Shown: positions 1-8,516, counted from the first letter of the stretch. The stretch: DNA of 64,000 bases from Symbioplanes lichenis (GCF_030709675.1 NZ_JAUZQD010000011.1:62001-126000), one strand, 5' to 3'. Notes: generated by a model not told the origin, from the letters alone. A program made the numbers and translations.

Positions 1-81
1 GTAGAAGTAGCCCGCGACCTTGTCCTGGTGCTCCTCGACGAGGGTCCAGCTCTCCTTGAGCAAGCGTCCGAGGTCTCCCAT
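1..81 (-). CDS. Globin-domain protein, N-terminal fragment
   Basis: Only the first 27 codons lie in the window; the gene runs off the left edge. The visible residues start MGDLGRLLKESWTLVEEHQD and match the A-helix of bacterial globin domains, as found in single-domain haemoglobins and flavohaemoproteins. Such proteins bind haem and usually handle NO or O2. A GAGGGG stretch directly precedes the ATG at 81. The gene is divergent from the CPBP protease gene, with 67 bp between starts. Whether an FAD/NAD reductase domain follows cannot be seen. Confidence 0.6.
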   Translation of the reverse strand, partial: MGDLGRLLKESWTLVEEHQDKVAGYFY

Positions 82-136
82 CCCCTCACCATGGGGACCT
101 CGCCCGGCGTCCCATCGGACGAAGGGTGCGACGATC

Positions 137-142
137 TAATGT
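137..142 (+). promoter_or_regulatory. Candidate -10 box for a leaderless transcript
   Basis: TAATGT ends 6 nt before the GTG at 149, the spacing expected if transcription starts at the start codon. No Shine-Dalgarno sequence precedes that GTG, so a leaderless mRNA would explain the layout. This is inference from spacing only. Confidence 0.35.
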
Positions 143-148
143 TGTTGC

Positions 149-928
149 GTGTCGATGACCCTGGACCGCCCGGCCGCGACCCGCACGGAGCTGCGCTGGG
201 AAGTCGCGATCGTCCTGCTGCTGTCGCTCGGACAGTCCGCGATCTATTCCGTGGTGTCGCTCGTGGCGAAGCTCACCGCCCCCGGCGGGCTCTCCAACCA
301 GGCCGCGGTGCTCAACCAGTCCCGGTCGACGCGGGTCTATCTCGACCTGACCTACCAGCTGCTCGACATCGCGTTCGCGCTGATTCCGGTGCTGCTGGCG
401 CTCTATCTGCTGCACCGCGACCGGCTCTCCCCCTTCCGTACGCTCGGCATCGACTTCCGGCGCCCGCTCAGCGACCTGGGGTGGGGCACCGGACTCGCCG
501 CCGGCATCGGGCTTCCCGGCCTGCTCCTCGTGTACGCGGCCGCGCAGCTCGGTCTCAACGCCCAGATCGTGCCCGCCGCGTTGCAGCCGGTCTGGTGGGC
601 GGTGCCGGTGCTCGTCCTCTCGGCCGTCCAGAACGCCGTCCTCGAGGAGGTCATCGTCGTCGGCTACGTGGTCACCCGGCTGCGCCAGTTCGGCTGGCGC
701 CTCTGGTGGGTGGTGGCGGCGAGCTCGGTGCTGCGCGGCTCCTACCACCTCTACCAGGGCTTCGGGGCGTTCGTGGGCAACGCGGTGATGGGCGTGATCT
801 TCTCGCTCTTCTTCCTGCGCAAGGGCCGCGTGATGCCTTTGATCGTGGCGCACACGCTGCTGGACGTGGTGGCCTTCGTCGGCTACACGCTCGTGCCGTC
901 GGACTGGCTGGACTGGCTCCTGAAATAG
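149..928 (+). CDS. CPBP-family intramembrane metalloprotease
   Basis: A 259-residue polytopic membrane protein of the CPBP/Abi (CAAX prenyl protease 2-like) family. The three conserved motifs are present in order: E166-E167 in LEEVIVVGY, H200 in GSYHLYQG, and H235 in VAHTLLD. In the family these glutamates and histidines form the intramembrane active site. Hydrophobic segments fill residues 18-40, 60-80, 105-130, 145-165 and 200-258. The GTG at 149 gives the longest frame; an ATG lies two codons later. The substrate is unknown; relatives process CAAX proteins, release anti-sigma factors or protect against bacteriocins. The 3' end overlaps the end of the next, opposite gene by 46 bp. Confidence 0.85.
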   Translation: MSMTLDRPAATRTELRWEVAIVLLLSLGQSAIYSVVSLVAKLTAPGGLSNQAAVLNQSRSTRVYLDLTYQLLDIAFALIPVLLALYLLHRDRLSPFRTLGIDFRRPLSDLGWGTGLAAGIGLPGLLLVYAAAQLGLNAQIVPAALQPVWWAVPVLVLSAVQNAVLEEVIVVGYVVTRLRQFGWRLWWVVAASSVLRGSYHLYQGFGAFVGNAVMGVIFSLFFLRKGRVMPLIVAHTLLDVVAFVGYTLVPSDWLDWLLK

Positions 929-2193
929 AGCGTGGCCCGGGCGGCGCTCGTCCGCACCGCGGCCCGGCTCGTCAGACAGGCGGCGAGCAGGCTCGTGCCG
1001 GGGAAGACGCGGTTCACGAGCCGGAGCGCCGCCCAGCCCCCGGCCTGAGCCGCGACCATCCGGCCCAGGCGCCAGGCCGCGTCCGTCAGCCCGGTGGCCT
1101 CGTAGGTGTACTCCCGCGCCGAGCTGAGCGCCGCCACCGCGTCCTCCGCGCTCGGGTGCACGCGGCTCAGCACGAGAAGGTCGGCCGCGCGAGCCTCGTC
1201 GGCCGGATCCAGCCCGTAAGCCGCCGCTACGTGCAGGCACAGCTCGGCCTGCGTGTACGCGGCCGCACCGAGCAGGGCGGCCGGCGCATAGGACCCGGCC
1301 ACGGCGGCGAACACGCTGCTCGCCGTGCCGAACCGGGTGAACCGCTCCACGGCCAGCCGCGCGATGCCGTCGGCCGTCGCGGTGGGATAGGCCTCGCGCA
1401 CGCCCTTCGCCCACTCCGCGGCGGCAGGACCCAGCGACTGTACGGCCGCCAGCGCCAGCAACTCGGGAGAGTGACCCGGATCGGCGATCAGCCGGGCCCA
1501 CGCCTCGGTCCGCTCGGCCGGCTCGGGGCTCGGCGTGCGCTGAACGGGCAGAATCGGCGCCGGCTCATCCGGAACCGTCTCCATCGTCGGAGTGACAACG
1601 GCGGGCGCCACCTCGGCGACGGCGCGCTTGACCGCCCGTTTCGGTGTTGCCTTCGTCACGCCCTCAGCCGCTTTGACCGGCTCGGGGGTCGCCTTCGCTC
1701 GCGCTGGAGTCGCCTTGACCGGCTCGGACGTCGCCTCGGCGGGCTTGGGGGCCGCTCTGGCCGGCGTCGGCGTCGCTGTGGTGGGCTCGGGTGTCGCTTT
1801 GGCCGGTGTGGGGGCTGCTTTGACCGCCTGAGGCGTGGCCTTCTTGGCCGCTTTCGTGGCCTTCGTCACTGCCTTCTTGGCCGGAGTCGCCTTCGCGGGC
1901 ACTTCCGTGAGCCTCGCGGGCGTCTCCGCGGGCCTCGCCGGCGCCTCTTCCGCCGGCCGTCCCGCCCGGGGCGCCACCTTCTTCGCCGGCGCCCGCTTGC
2001 GAGGCGGAGTCGCGGGCGTGGCCGGCTCGGCCGGACCCTCGGAAGGCTCACCAGCCGGCGGCCGGAAGGTCACCGAAGGCGCCTCCCGCCGTCGTCCACG
2101 CCCGGGCGACCCGGAAGGTTCGGCCTGCTCAGGCTGGCTGAACGAGGGCCGAGGCGGGCGCGGCCGGCGCGGCGTGGGCGGGTTCTCCTCCAT
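883..2193 (-). CDS. Ala/Lys/Pro-rich tail plus EcsC-like domain protein
   Basis: A 436-residue protein in two unlike halves. Residues 1 to about 215 are low complexity and rich in Ala, Lys, Pro and Thr, with repeated AKKA, KATP and PVKATP units reminiscent of the C-terminal tails of histone H1 and of actinobacterial nucleoid proteins. Residues 220-436 are a compact Ala-rich helical domain with hydrophobic stretches (SSVFAAVAGSYAPAALLGAA) that resembles EcsC-family proteins; that assignment is tentative. The ATG at 2193 (MEENPP) is preferred, although the frame stays open to 2214. The final 46 bp overlap the CPBP protease gene tail to tail. The basic tail could bind DNA, RNA or acidic surface polymers; the sequence does not decide. 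Confidence 0.7.
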   Translation of the reverse strand: MEENPPTPRRPRPPRPSFSQPEQAEPSGSPGRGRRREAPSVTFRPPAGEPSEGPAEPATPATPPRKRAPAKKVAPRAGRPAEEAPARPAETPARLTEVPAKATPAKKAVTKATKAAKKATPQAVKAAPTPAKATPEPTTATPTPARAAPKPAEATSEPVKATPARAKATPEPVKAAEGVTKATPKRAVKRAVAEVAPAVVTPTMETVPDEPAPILPVQRTPSPEPAERTEAWARLIADPGHSPELLALAAVQSLGPAAAEWAKGVREAYPTATADGIARLAVERFTRFGTASSVFAAVAGSYAPAALLGAAAYTQAELCLHVAAAYGLDPADEARAADLLVLSRVHPSAEDAVAALSSAREYTYEATGLTDAAWRLGRMVAAQAGGWAALRLVNRVFPGTSLLAACLTSRAAVRTSAARATLYFRSQSSQSDGTSV

Positions 2194-2312
2194 GCCTGGC
2201 GAGCCTAGCCCCAAACCCGCCTGACCACCCGTCGGGCAACACGGTGCATACCTGTTTGAACGCCCCTCGGGCCGTCCGGTATCCTCGTGGATCGGTGGCC
2301 CAGTGTCACCGA

Positions 2313-2403
2313 GGAGACTTCGCCTAGTCTGGTCTATGGCGCCGCACTGCTAATGCGGTTGGGGTTTTAAAGCCCCTCCCGGGTTCGAATCCCGGAGTCT
2401 CCG
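2313..2403 (+). tRNA. tRNA-Ser(GCU)
   Basis: The cloverleaf can be drawn by eye. The acceptor stem is GGAGACT (2313-2319) with AGTCTCC (2396-2402) and discriminator G2403. The anticodon stem CCGCA/TGCGG carries loop CTGCTAA with anticodon GCT at 2349-2351. The T arm is CCGGG-TTCGAAT-CCCGG at 2379-2395. The long variable arm GGGGTTTTAAAGCCCC is diagnostic of a class II tRNA. It reads AGC and AGU. CCA is not encoded. Confidence 0.97.
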
Positions 2404-2454
2404 CGGTTCGAGCCGGTGTGTATGCTGGCAAAGCACCAAGCGCGAAAGCGTGAA

Positions 2455-2527
2455 GCGCCCGTAGCTCAATGGATAGAGCATCTGACTACGGATCAGAAGG
2501 TTAGGGGTTCGAGTCCCTTCGGGCGCA
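2455..2527 (+). tRNA. tRNA-Arg(ACG)
   Basis: The acceptor stem is GCGCCCG (2455-2461) with CGGGCGC (2520-2526) and discriminator A2527. The anticodon stem TCTGA/TCAGA encloses CTACGGA, giving anticodon ACG at 2488-2490; A34 would be deaminated to inosine to read CGU, CGC and CGA. The T loop is TTCGAGT. It lies 51 bp after tRNA-Ser and is probably cotranscribed with it. The next two bases are CC followed by G, so CCA is not fully encoded. Confidence 0.97.
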
Positions 2528-2533
2528 CCGGAA

Positions 2534-2566
2534 GAAAGGCCTCCCGCCAGTGGTGGGAGGCCTTTC
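2534..2566 (+). terminator. Terminator after the tRNA pair
   Basis: Two 15-nt arms (2534-2548 and 2552-2566) pair at 14 of 15 positions, with one G-T pair, around a 3-nt AGT loop. The arms begin GAAAGGCCTCCC and end GGGAGGCCTTTC, and TCGTTG follows. The hairpin starts 7 nt after tRNA-Arg. Confidence 0.9.
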
Positions 2567-2755
2567 TCGTTGTCACGGGCGCGCCGCCCCGCGCCCCGCG
2601 CCTCGCGCCCCGCGCCGCCTCGCGCCGGGCCGGCCGCGCGTTGCCCTCGCGCCGTCCGTCTTTTCGCAGGGGCATCCCCGAGCATCAGGGCCACCGCATC
2701 AGCGCGGCGCCGACCGGGACCTACCGGCGGCGCCCGCCGTTGACGTCCGGGGCGC

Positions 2756-3181
2756 TCAGCGGTCGAAATACTTGGCTGCGCCGCAGATGGCTTCGACGCT
2801 CGAGCAGACCTGCACGAGGACGGACGTGATGGCCTGCGCCTTCGGGGTGGTCGCGGCCATCGGGTCCTGCGTGAAGTTGAAGGAGCGGTCGGCGCTGGTC
2901 ACCGAGCGGCTGTCGGCGTCGTGCCACACGCGCTCGCCGGCGGCCCCGGTGACGTAGAAGTCGAAGTGGACGGTCGTGCCCTCCCAGCCGTCCGCGAAGT
3001 CGGTGACCGAGCCCTGCACGCCGACCGACCGGTTGTACCAGATGAATCCGCCCGCGGTCTTGCCGCCGTCGCCGGTCGCCGCGAAGGTGCTCGTCGGGTA
3101 GGCGGCCGCCTGGGCCTGGGCCGGCGCGACCAGCAGGCCGAGCATCGTCACCGCAGCCGCGACCGCAGCTTTTCCACGCAT
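2756..3181 (-). CDS. Small secreted protein
   Basis: About 141 residues from the ATG at 3181, which is preceded by GGGGGA at good spacing; a longer frame to 3214 lacks such a site. The N-terminus MRGKAAVAAAVTMLGLLVAP with AQAQAA following is a clear Sec signal peptide. The mature part of roughly 115 residues contains FIWYNRSVGVQGSVTDFADG and two cysteines near the end (VCSSVEAIC) that could form a disulfide. No enzyme motif is visible. It belongs to a group of short exported actinobacterial proteins of unknown role. It is monocistronic, with no close partner. Confidence 0.8.
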   Translation of the reverse strand: MRGKAAVAAAVTMLGLLVAPAQAQAAAYPTSTFAATGDGGKTAGGFIWYNRSVGVQGSVTDFADGWEGTTVHFDFYVTGAAGERVWHDADSRSVTSADRSFNFTQDPMAATTPKAQAITSVLVQVCSSVEAICGAAKYFDR

Positions 3182-3301
3182 AGTGATCCCCCATGAGACG
3201 GCGCCGCCGGCCACGCATTGTGGTCGATCAACTGCGCCCGGCCCAGGGTGGCATGGCGACCCCGGGCTCGTAAAGGCGCCTGTCGATGAACTTCCGGCCG
3301 G

Positions 3302-4048
3302 TCAGCGGGTGAGGTCGCCGGTGTCGACGAGGTAGCGGGCGATGTCGGCCAGCTTGACGTTGGCGTGCTGGCTGGCCCGGACCAGCAGGTGGAAGGCCTG
3401 GTCGCCGGTGATCTTATGGCGTTCCATGAGGATGCCCTTGGCCTGGCCGATGGCGTCGCGGGTCGACAGGGCGAGCGTCAAGTCGTGCTCGCGGCGGGCG
3501 CCGGCCATGGCGATCGCGGCGTGCGCGGCGAGGAGCAGGCCCACGTCCTCCGACTCGTCGCCGAAGTTGTCGGCCCGGGCCGAGTAGAGGTTCAGGGCGC
3601 CCATGTCGTCCTGCCGTACGTACATCTGAATGGACAGCATGCTGCGGACGCCGAGGTCGAGGGCACGCCGGGAGAAGTCCGGCCAGCGGTCCTCGGCGGC
3701 CATGTCGGTCAATCGCACGGTGCGCCGCTCGTAGGTCGAGGTCAGGCACGGTCCCTGGCCCGTCTCGTACTGGGCTCGGTCCACCTCGTGGACGAGCTCG
3801 TCCGTGGCGGCTTCCGTGCTCACCTCCCGGCGCCGGCGCACCACGGTCAGCCCGGCGTGCTCGGCGCCGGGCACAGTCTGCGCGGCGACGGTCACGATGG
3901 CGTCCAGCGTTTCCTCGAGACTGCCCTCGTCCTGCAGCGTACGAGCGACGTCGCTCAGCGTGTGAGCCAGATCGTCATGGACCCTGTCACCGGTGTAATT
4001 CGTGGAGGGCTGCCCCCGGGCTTCGTCGCGCTCCTGAGAGGTTGTCAC
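3302..4048 (-). CDS. GAF-ANTAR antitermination regulator
   Basis: A 248-residue cytosolic regulator. Residues 45-170 form a GAF sensor domain (GQGPCLTSTYERRTVRLTDM, then DLGVRSMLSIQMYV and LNLYSARADNF). Residues 182-240 form an ANTAR RNA-binding domain (STRDAIGQAKGILMERHKIT, then QAFHLLVRASQHANVKLADIA). ANTAR proteins bind tandem hairpins in nascent mRNA and block termination; the GAF ligand is unknown. This GAF-ANTAR architecture is multiplied in mycelial actinobacteria. The start is the GTG at 4048. The gene stands alone, so its target lies elsewhere. Confidence 0.9.
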   Translation of the reverse strand: MTTSQERDEARGQPSTNYTGDRVHDDLAHTLSDVARTLQDEGSLEETLDAIVTVAAQTVPGAEHAGLTVVRRRREVSTEAATDELVHEVDRAQYETGQGPCLTSTYERRTVRLTDMAAEDRWPDFSRRALDLGVRSMLSIQMYVRQDDMGALNLYSARADNFGDESEDVGLLLAAHAAIAMAGARREHDLTLALSTRDAIGQAKGILMERHKITGDQAFHLLVRASQHANVKLADIARYLVDTGDLTR

Positions 4049-4087
4049 CGCCGGTGCTTGCCCGATTGGTCATGACCTATGTCACCG

Positions 4088-6697
4088 TCATCGGATGCGG
4101 AAGCTGCTCCGCCCGGATCCCACTTCGTAGACCGCGGCACCGTCCCGGAGGCCGAGGAAGCGCACCGCCCCCGAGGCGAGCGGCCGGCGCGTGGCGGGCA
4201 CATGGACCTCGGCTGTCGTGTTGACAGGCAGATCGACGACCAGGCCGTACGCGCCCCAGCGCACCGTGACCCGGCCGGCCTGCGTCCACACCGAGCCGGC
4301 CGCGTGCGTCAGGTCCGTGCCGCGGGGCGGGGCGATTGTCAGCGTACGGGCGGCAGGTCCCGTCACGGTGACGCCGAGCAGATCCCGCTGCACCTCGGTC
4401 AGCGCCGCCGCACCCCACCCGTGCGACATGCTTTCGCCGCGCTCCGGGGCCTCCCACGACTCCCACGTGAAGGTCCCGCCGCGCGCCAGGATGTTCGCCC
4501 AGCCCAGCGACTCGTCGGTGAGCCGGGCGACCACCTGATCGTTGCGGCCGGCTCGATGCAGGGCCCGGAGTAGCATGTCCGCCGTCATGGGGCCCATCTG
4601 CAGCCCCAGCGACACGACGTGGTCGGCGACGGATTTGTCGGACGTCAGCCCGTACGCCAGCGCGTACGCATTGGCGATCTGCGAAGCATGGGTGCTGCCG
4701 AGGCCGTCGAGGTAGATGCCGTCCGTACGCCGCAAACGGGTGTTGATCGCCGTGGCCAGCGCGGCGGCGTCGGCGCGGTAGGAGCCCGGGTCGAGGCCCA
4801 GCTCCTCGGCCTGCCGGGCGGCGCTGCGCAACACGTCGACGGCGAGAATGTTCACGGTCGTGCGGGCGGCGGTGGCGGTGTCGTAGCCGTACCGGTTGGG
4901 CCAGTCGATGATCCCGTACAGATAGGCGCCGCTGCCCCCGGCCAGATTGGTGACCAGACCCGTCGCCGGATCGCGATAGCGGCGGACGTAATCGGCGATC
5001 GCGGCCACCGCCGGATAGGCCTCGGCGAGCAGCGCGCGATCCCCGGACGCGACGTAATAGTCCTCGACCCACGACGGGAACATCTCGGTGAAGTCCGGGA
5101 TGTCACGCTTGCCGTCCCCATTGGGATAGACGGCGTTGAGCCGGCCGTCCGGCCAATAACGTTGCTGCGAGGCGAGGAATTCGCGGATCGCCTTGGCGGT
5201 GAACGCCCGGTCGCCGGAGCCGCCCATGAGCGCCCGCGAGATGTTCACGGAGTCGGCGAGGAACTGGCCCTTCTCCCGGGTCGGCGTGTCCAGGAACTGT
5301 TCCTGTGACGAGTACAAGGCCGATCGCTGCATCAACTCGACCACCGCATCGACCGTGGCGTCGCTGCTGTCGAAGGTCGCGGCCCGCGCGGGATCGACAT
5401 CGGTGTGCTGCACCACGGCGGCGATGTCACCGGGGGCGCTGAGTTGCAGATACCGGAATCCCTCGTACGTGAAGGCATCGAAGGTCTGGTCGCCGTCGCG
5501 CTGAACATAGGAGTACGACAAATCGGTCGACTGGTTGTCCTGCGGCGAGTTGGAGACCGTCCCGTCGGGATTGAGCAGATAGCCCGCCACCATGGTCACC
5601 AGCTGGCCGGCGGTCCCCGACCGGAACCGGACGCGCGGCGACGCCGGGATCACCGTGCCGAAGTCGGCCACGACCGCGCCGGAGGGCAAGGTGGTGATGC
5701 TCACCGGTCGTACGACATCGTGGCTGAGCCGGGTCTGCTGCGCCCGGAGCACAGGAACCGCGTCGGCGACCTGGGCCGCCGCCCAGCCCGAGTCGTCGAA
5801 TCCCGCCACCGACCAGCCCTCCAGCGCACCGGCGAGCCGCCCGTCGACATTCTCGACGTAGTCCCGGCCGTCCCCGTTGCGATAGGCGGCCGCGAGCCAC
5901 GGCGCCTGTGTCGTCCGCCACGTGCCGTCGGAGGTCACCACCTCCCGATCGCCGTTCGCGTGATCGATCACCAAGCGGGCCACGAGCCCGGGCTCACCGG
6001 CCGGGCGGCCCTGCCCGGGGCCGTACCAGTGATAAAAAACGCCCAACGCCTGCGCGCCGGGCCCGACGCTCTTCGTGACATCGGTGACCTGGTAATAGCC
6101 TTCCCCCGGATAGGCGAAAGCCGGGCCGCGATCGACCAGCTTCCCATTCAGGTACGCCCGATACTGCTGCGAAGCACTCACATAGAGCCGCGCCCGGACG
6201 ACGCCGCCCGCAACCCTGAAATCTTTCCGCGCCAGCGTGTAATCGTCCTTCTCCGCCGTCGTCCGCCGAATCCAGCCGGCCTGCCAATCCGCCGCCGCCA
6301 GTCCGGTGTCGAACTTCGCGCCGGCCCAGGGGGAAATCCGTCCGGTGCGATCCCACGTCCGCACCTCCCACCGGAAACTGCTGCCGCTCGCCAGCGCGGG
6401 GCCGCCATAGGGCTCGAACGCCGTGTTCGCCGACCGAACTTTCCCGCTGTCCCAAACCAAGGCCCCACCGCGCAAAACCCTGATCTGGTACGCCGTCTGC
6501 CGCTCGCCCCGATCAACATCCCGAGGTAACCACCCGAAAAGCGGCGTCCCCTCCACGCCGAGCGGATCCACCCTGTCCCCGACCGTCAGCCCGCCGGGCG
6601 CAAGCGGCGCATGCCGGCCACCAGAAGCCTGAGCCGCCGCCGGACCGGCCAGCAACACGGAAACAAGAACGCCGACGCCCGCCGCACGAAGAATCAT
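4088..6697 (-). CDS. Secreted alpha-L-rhamnosidase, GH78
   Basis: About 869 residues. The start is best placed at the ATG at 6697, which has GGAG six bases upstream; the frame continues to a GTG at 6730 without a ribosome site. The N-terminus ILRAAGVGVLVSVLLAGPAA is a Sec signal peptide. Order: N-terminal beta-domain with TPLFGWLPRD and WDSGKVRSAN (residues 40-130), lectin-like domain (about 150-330), then the (alpha/alpha)6 catalytic barrel. The barrel carries FLDTPTREKGQFLADSVN at about 475-492, the GH78 acidic motif, and PSWVEDYYVASGD downstream. A C-terminal beta-domain starts near TGPAARTLTIAPPRG. The enzyme should release terminal alpha-L-rhamnose from plant pectins, flavonoid glycosides or bacterial polysaccharides. 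No sugar transporter is adjacent. Confidence 0.9.
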   Translation of the reverse strand: MILRAAGVGVLVSVLLAGPAAAQASGGRHAPLAPGGLTVGDRVDPLGVEGTPLFGWLPRDVDRGERQTAYQIRVLRGGALVWDSGKVRSANTAFEPYGGPALASGSSFRWEVRTWDRTGRISPWAGAKFDTGLAAADWQAGWIRRTTAEKDDYTLARKDFRVAGGVVRARLYVSASQQYRAYLNGKLVDRGPAFAYPGEGYYQVTDVTKSVGPGAQALGVFYHWYGPGQGRPAGEPGLVARLVIDHANGDREVVTSDGTWRTTQAPWLAAAYRNGDGRDYVENVDGRLAGALEGWSVAGFDDSGWAAAQVADAVPVLRAQQTRLSHDVVRPVSITTLPSGAVVADFGTVIPASPRVRFRSGTAGQLVTMVAGYLLNPDGTVSNSPQDNQSTDLSYSYVQRDGDQTFDAFTYEGFRYLQLSAPGDIAAVVQHTDVDPARAATFDSSDATVDAVVELMQRSALYSSQEQFLDTPTREKGQFLADSVNISRALMGGSGDRAFTAKAIREFLASQQRYWPDGRLNAVYPNGDGKRDIPDFTEMFPSWVEDYYVASGDRALLAEAYPAVAAIADYVRRYRDPATGLVTNLAGGSGAYLYGIIDWPNRYGYDTATAARTTVNILAVDVLRSAARQAEELGLDPGSYRADAAALATAINTRLRRTDGIYLDGLGSTHASQIANAYALAYGLTSDKSVADHVVSLGLQMGPMTADMLLRALHRAGRNDQVVARLTDESLGWANILARGGTFTWESWEAPERGESMSHGWGAAALTEVQRDLLGVTVTGPAARTLTIAPPRGTDLTHAAGSVWTQAGRVTVRWGAYGLVVDLPVNTTAEVHVPATRRPLASGAVRFLGLRDGAAVYEVGSGRSSFRIR

Positions 6698-6752
6698 CTG
6701 CATCTCCAGCGATACATTGAAATGTTTCACTGTCTGCTACGCTCGACCCTAG

Positions 6753-7445
6753 GTGGCCCACGTCACAGGCGTCAAGCACCGTGCGCCGGCGCCCCGAGCA
6801 GAGAGACGGCGGTCAGGCATGGCCAGATCTCCCTACCCGCACGGGCCGTCCCGCCCCGGCGAGGGCGACGGGCCATCATCCACACGGCGCCCGAGGCCCG
6901 GATCTGCCGGTACACCACGCACCATGGCCGAGGCCGAGAGCGAGGCCTGGCGCGTGGTAGTCCGCGGTCGCACTCCCGACGCCGCCTCGGCCGATCCGGA
7001 AAGCGGCGACGTCACGCCAGTGGCCGGCCCGGCGGCCAAGATTCCCCTCAAGCCGCCGCACCCGAGGCACAACCTCAACAGCATCCGGCCGAAGCATCCG
7101 CCGAAGGACAAGAACACCATCGTGCTGCCGGGCACAGACGTGTCCGGTGACCTGGCGGACATCTCGACTGGTCGCGCCACCTGGCAACCGGAGAGCAACA
7201 CCTACGAAGTCAACGGTCGCTCGTACAAGGTGGAGTCCAGCGGAACCGTCTTCCCGGTCTCCGGTCCCGGGCTGGTAAACCTCAACCGCTATGAATACAG
7301 GGCGCTTCAGCAGTTGATCGGCGCAGATGGCAACGTGAGTGCCGCCCGGGAAGCGTTGCGTCGCGACCCCAACGTCGGCGACTCGGAGGTGACAATGGCC
7401 CTCGAAGTCTTCCGGCATCACAAGAGCTATCGGGGTGAGCCATGA
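6753..7445 (+). CDS. Candidate toxin C-terminal domain protein
   Basis: Up to 230 residues. The first 60 or so are basic, Pro/Arg-rich and possibly not translated; the ATG at 6924 (MAEAESEAWRV) is an alternative start and no start has a convincing ribosome site. From about residue 110 it looks like a real globular domain, with NTIVLPGTDVSGDL, then ATWQPESNTYEVNGRSYKVE, SSGTVFPVSGPGLVNLNRYE and ALEVFRHHKSYRG. I recall this kind of sequence as the last about 100 residues of large actinobacterial polymorphic toxins, but could not search. The absent delivery domain suggests a displaced toxin cassette. It overlaps the next gene by four bases (ATGA), so the two are translationally coupled. Confidence 0.55.
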   Translation: MAHVTGVKHRAPAPRAERRRSGMARSPYPHGPSRPGEGDGPSSTRRPRPGSAGTPRTMAEAESEAWRVVVRGRTPDAASADPESGDVTPVAGPAAKIPLKPPHPRHNLNSIRPKHPPKDKNTIVLPGTDVSGDLADISTGRATWQPESNTYEVNGRSYKVESSGTVFPVSGPGLVNLNRYEYRALQQLIGADGNVSAAREALRRDPNVGDSEVTMALEVFRHHKSYRGEP

Positions 7446-7897
7446 CATACGGGATCTATTTCGCCAGCGAGACACCGGGGGAATCGTTGCGGCAGGCGCT
7501 GCACGACCTCTACGAGGTGCCGCCGTCGCTCGTTTACGTGGGTCCCTACGAAGCGCTCAACGACCATCCCGGCCCCGACCCGATCGCCCTCATCACTCCG
7601 CGGGAGGGGCCTTTCGGTCAGGAGCTCAGCGGCAGCGGTCAGCTCGGCCAGTTGGTCAAGGTCAGCCCGCTCGAGCTGGCCCGGGCCCTTTGCCGGGCGG
7701 CCCGCACCCGGGCGTTGATGGACGAGGGCGGACCGGCCCCCGACTATTGGTTCCTGGTGACGGCCGACGGTTCGTACGGACGGGTCATGACCGATCCTGA
7801 CAGCGACGACCTGACGATTTTGCACGCCATGGAGCCCATCGCGGGCGCGCCGGAGCTGGCTGTCGTGCCGCCGCCCGACTGGGCGCGGACCTGGTGA
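7442..7897 (+). CDS. Hypothetical protein, possible immunity partner
   Basis: A 151-residue cytosolic protein with no signal peptide or membrane segment. Recognisable pieces are GIYFASETPGESLRQALHDL and DYWFLVTADGSYGRVMTDPD. It is acidic, in contrast to its basic upstream neighbour, and starts at an ATGA overlap with it. Small, acidic, coupled proteins directly downstream of a toxin domain are usually immunity proteins; that role is inferred from position and charge only. Confidence 0.6.
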   Translation: MTYGIYFASETPGESLRQALHDLYEVPPSLVYVGPYEALNDHPGPDPIALITPREGPFGQELSGSGQLGQLVKVSPLELARALCRAARTRALMDEGGPAPDYWFLVTADGSYGRVMTDPDSDDLTILHAMEPIAGAPELAVVPPPDWARTW

Positions 7898-7898
7898 G

Positions 7899-8516
7899 TC
7901 AGGTGCCGACCTCGCTGACCTGGGCGACCGGCTTTCCGGCCTGCCAGACCACGTGCACGATGAAGCTGTGGTTGACCTCGTTGAAGTAGACCGCGAGGTT
8001 GTCCGGCGTGTCTTGGACGCGGGCGACCGACCAGCCGTCGGCCGGGGTGGCGGTGACGAGTTTGATCACGCCGTCGGCGGCTTGGATGACTGTGCGGCCG
8101 CCTTCGACGGTGAAGGAGCGGACGTAGGTGCGGGCGCCGTCACTTTCCGTGGTTACGGTCCAGCCGTCTTCCGTACTTGTCGTCGGCTTTTCGCTCTTCG
8201 AAGGCGATGGGGTCGGTGGGGTCGTGGCGGCGGGCGGCTTCGAGCTTTTGGTGCGGCTGCTGGGCGTACGGCTCTTGTGGGGCGACCGGGACTGCGAAGC
8301 GCTCGCCGGCGGGGGTGACGCGGTGGGGGCGGCCGTCGTCGGGCCGGGGGTGGGGACGAGGTCACCGGTCTCGCGGAGCTGGTCGACGGAGACCAGGGTG
8401 CCGTCGTCGGGGGAGGCCGTCCGGAGCACGGGCAGCATGGCCACCGCGGCCAGCCCGATGCTGGTCAGTGTGGCGGCGCACCAGCCCAGCAGGGGCACCC
8501 AGCTCCGAGATCGCAC
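7899..8516 (-). CDS. Membrane-anchored extracytoplasmic protein
   Basis: About 205 residues from the GTG at 8516. One N-terminal membrane anchor (WCAATLTSIGLAAVAMLPVL, residues 11-30) is followed by a Pro/Ser/Thr/Lys-rich linker (about 45-115) typical of cell-wall-spanning stalks. The C-terminal domain of about 85 residues holds DGWTVTTESDGARTYVRSFT and LAVYFNEVNHSFIVHVVWQ, a beta-rich pattern with no catalytic motif. It is divergent from the response-regulator gene with only 24 bp between starts, so the two promoters must overlap. It may be a target or partner of that two-component pair. Confidence 0.75.
   Translation of the reverse strand: MRSRSWVPLLGWCAATLTSIGLAAVAMLPVLRTASPDDGTLVSVDQLRETGDLVPTPGPTTAAPTASPPPASASQSRSPHKSRTPSSRTKSSKPPAATTPPTPSPSKSEKPTTSTEDGWTVTTESDGARTYVRSFTVEGGRTVIQAADGVIKLVTATPADGWSVARVQDTPDNLAVYFNEVNHSFIVHVVWQAGKPVAQVSEVGT

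Noticed and set aside
28..2208. 726-codon open frame on the plus strand
   Set aside because: It covers two well-supported genes in other frames and turns into Arg/Gly/Leu repeats, the shadow of the Ala/Lys-rich protein.
2313..2527. tRNA genes as an integration site for a mobile island
   Set aside because: No partial tRNA 3' end repeat or integrase gene was seen in the following 20 kb.
6698..6730. Longer start (GTG 6730) for the rhamnosidase
   Set aside because: It would add a hydrophilic stretch before the signal peptide and has no ribosome site, whereas the ATG at 6697 has GGAG at proper spacing.
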